From contig WQSI01000081.1 of NCBI GenBank assembly GCA_009787945.1, positions 1 through 7,659 on the forward strand: 7,659 bases of DNA. Reading direction: 5' to 3'. Below the pieces are notes generated by a model. The model saw only the letters and a program-made list of their open reading frames with translations. It made no database searches and had not been told where the DNA came from. Of this stretch, positions 7,129 to 7,659 are shown piece after piece. This stretch comes from Defluviitaleaceae bacterium. Lineage in GTDB: Bacteria > Bacillota > Clostridia > Lachnospirales > WRAX01. Made by a program: the position numbers and the translations under genes. Position 1 is the first letter of the stretch. Every line of letters begins with the position of its first letter.

Positions 7129-7659
7129 ATAAATTACCAAGATTTTCCTCTATCCAATCCCACCAATGGAGGGTATCTCGCCGTTCTACATAAGAAAATC
7201 CAATATGGTCACTAACCTGTTCGCTTTCGCCTTCTACCAAAACCACAATTTCTTCCACACCTGGTATGCTGAACAAGGTTCTGTATAGCGACACAATAAT
7301 GGCAAAACCATGGGCAGAACCCTGTGTGCTAAGGACAGAACCATCCAAATTAACATAAAGTCTGTTATCTCCAACGAACCATATGTCTTTCAAGTACATA
7401 CCCCCACGAGCAACAAAATCCAACCCAAAGGTTTCGCCTGGTATACTAATGACGGTTGGTTGTTGAGCCTCCCCTCCGCCCCAATCAATGGCGGGGTACA
7501 AATTTACCTCTACCATGTCGGCATTTATGTAACGGCGACCTTCCTGCAAATCTCGCATTTCGGTTATGTCTGCAACTTGGTATGGCGGGGCTTCGGGATA
7601 CGTGGTATCATCAAAATAATCTGCTATATTTTGAGTGGTTTCAGAATATGGCTCATCTT
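7127..7659 (-). CDS. GerMN-domain (sporulation/germination GerM-like) protein, 5' part missing
   Basis: The frame is open to the right edge, giving 176 visible residues; the methionine encoded at 7556-7558 is internal, because in-frame codons continue upstream of it with no stop. The first visible stretch is acidic and rich in Tyr, Thr and Pro (for example DEPYSETT), like an extracytoplasmic linker after a signal or lipoprotein anchor, though that anchor is outside the window. The GerMN domain is in the second half: LYVNLDGS (from about residue 100), then SLYRTLFSIPGVEEIVVLVEG (split here as SLYRTLFSIPG and VEEIVVLVEG, about 123-143), the classic pattern of a beta strand, a helix and a PGV turn leading to a second strand. 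B. subtilis GerM, a lipoprotein with two such domains, acts in spore formation and germination. Only one domain is visible here. The C-terminus DTLHWWDWIEENLG is Trp-rich. Coupled to the downstream M23 peptidase gene. Confidence 0.83.
   Translation of the reverse strand, partial: DEPYSETTQNIADYFDDTTYPEAPPYQVADITEMRDLQEGRRYINADMVEVNLYPAIDWGGGEAQQPTVISIPGETFGLDFVARGGMYLKDIWFVGDNRLYVNLDGSVLSTQGSAHGFAIIVSLYRTLFSIPGVEEIVVLVEGESEQVSDHIGFSYVERRDTLHWWDWIEENLGNL

Noticed and set aside
6413..7193. Plus-strand open frames opposite the M23 peptidase gene (6413-6730 and 6882-7193).
   Set aside because: They are antisense to a conserved gene and show no independent coding evidence.
7127..7558. Treating the GerMN gene as a complete 143-residue protein starting at the ATG at 7556-7558.
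   Set aside because: No ribosome site precedes that ATG, and the frame continues open upstream to the window edge with a plausible extracytoplasmic linker, so the gene is partial.

Overview
This window most likely comes from an anaerobic, endospore-forming member of the Bacillota (class Clostridia). Three things point that way: a one-chain pyruvate:ferredoxin oxidoreductase, typical of fermentative anaerobes; a small protein resembling an alpha/beta-type small acid-soluble spore protein (SASP); and a GerMN-domain protein of the sporulation/germination type. Ribosome binding sites are strong (AGGAG, AAGGAGG) and intergenic gaps are short. G+C looks moderate by eye; I did not count it.

Layout, left to right. 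Bases 1-2152 (minus strand) hold most of a type IIA DNA topoisomerase subunit A (ParC/GyrA family); its last residues lie beyond the left edge. Bases 2153-2275 are a short gap with the rho-independent terminator of the next gene and a weak candidate promoter for the topoisomerase gene. Bases 2276-5821 (minus) are a complete 1181-residue pyruvate:ferredoxin (flavodoxin) oxidoreductase, nifJ. It appears to be a single-gene transcription unit with its own promoter and terminator. The 156-base gap at 5822-5977 separates divergent genes. It carries a housekeeping-type promoter facing nifJ and a possible forespore (sigma-G-like) promoter facing the SASP-like gene at 5978-6190 (plus). A perfectly paired hairpin with A and T tracts on opposite flanks (6190-6217) can end transcription from both sides. 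Bases 6224-7117 (minus) encode a membrane-anchored M23 (LytM-type) peptidase. Nine bases upstream of its start ends a GerMN-domain gene (7127-7659, minus) that runs off the right edge; the two look translationally coupled.

Functionally the window joins three themes: chromosome topology (topoisomerase), central anaerobic carbon and electron flow (NifJ makes acetyl-CoA and reduced ferredoxin from pyruvate), and sporulation or cell-envelope work (SASP-like protein, GerMN protein, M23 peptidase). I see no mobile element, CRISPR array, tRNA, rRNA or clear phage feature. I found no convincing new biological system. The most interesting points are the altered quinolone-site residues of the topoisomerase, the divergent SASP-like protein, the non-canonical metal-site pattern of the M23 protein and its coupling to the GerMN gene.
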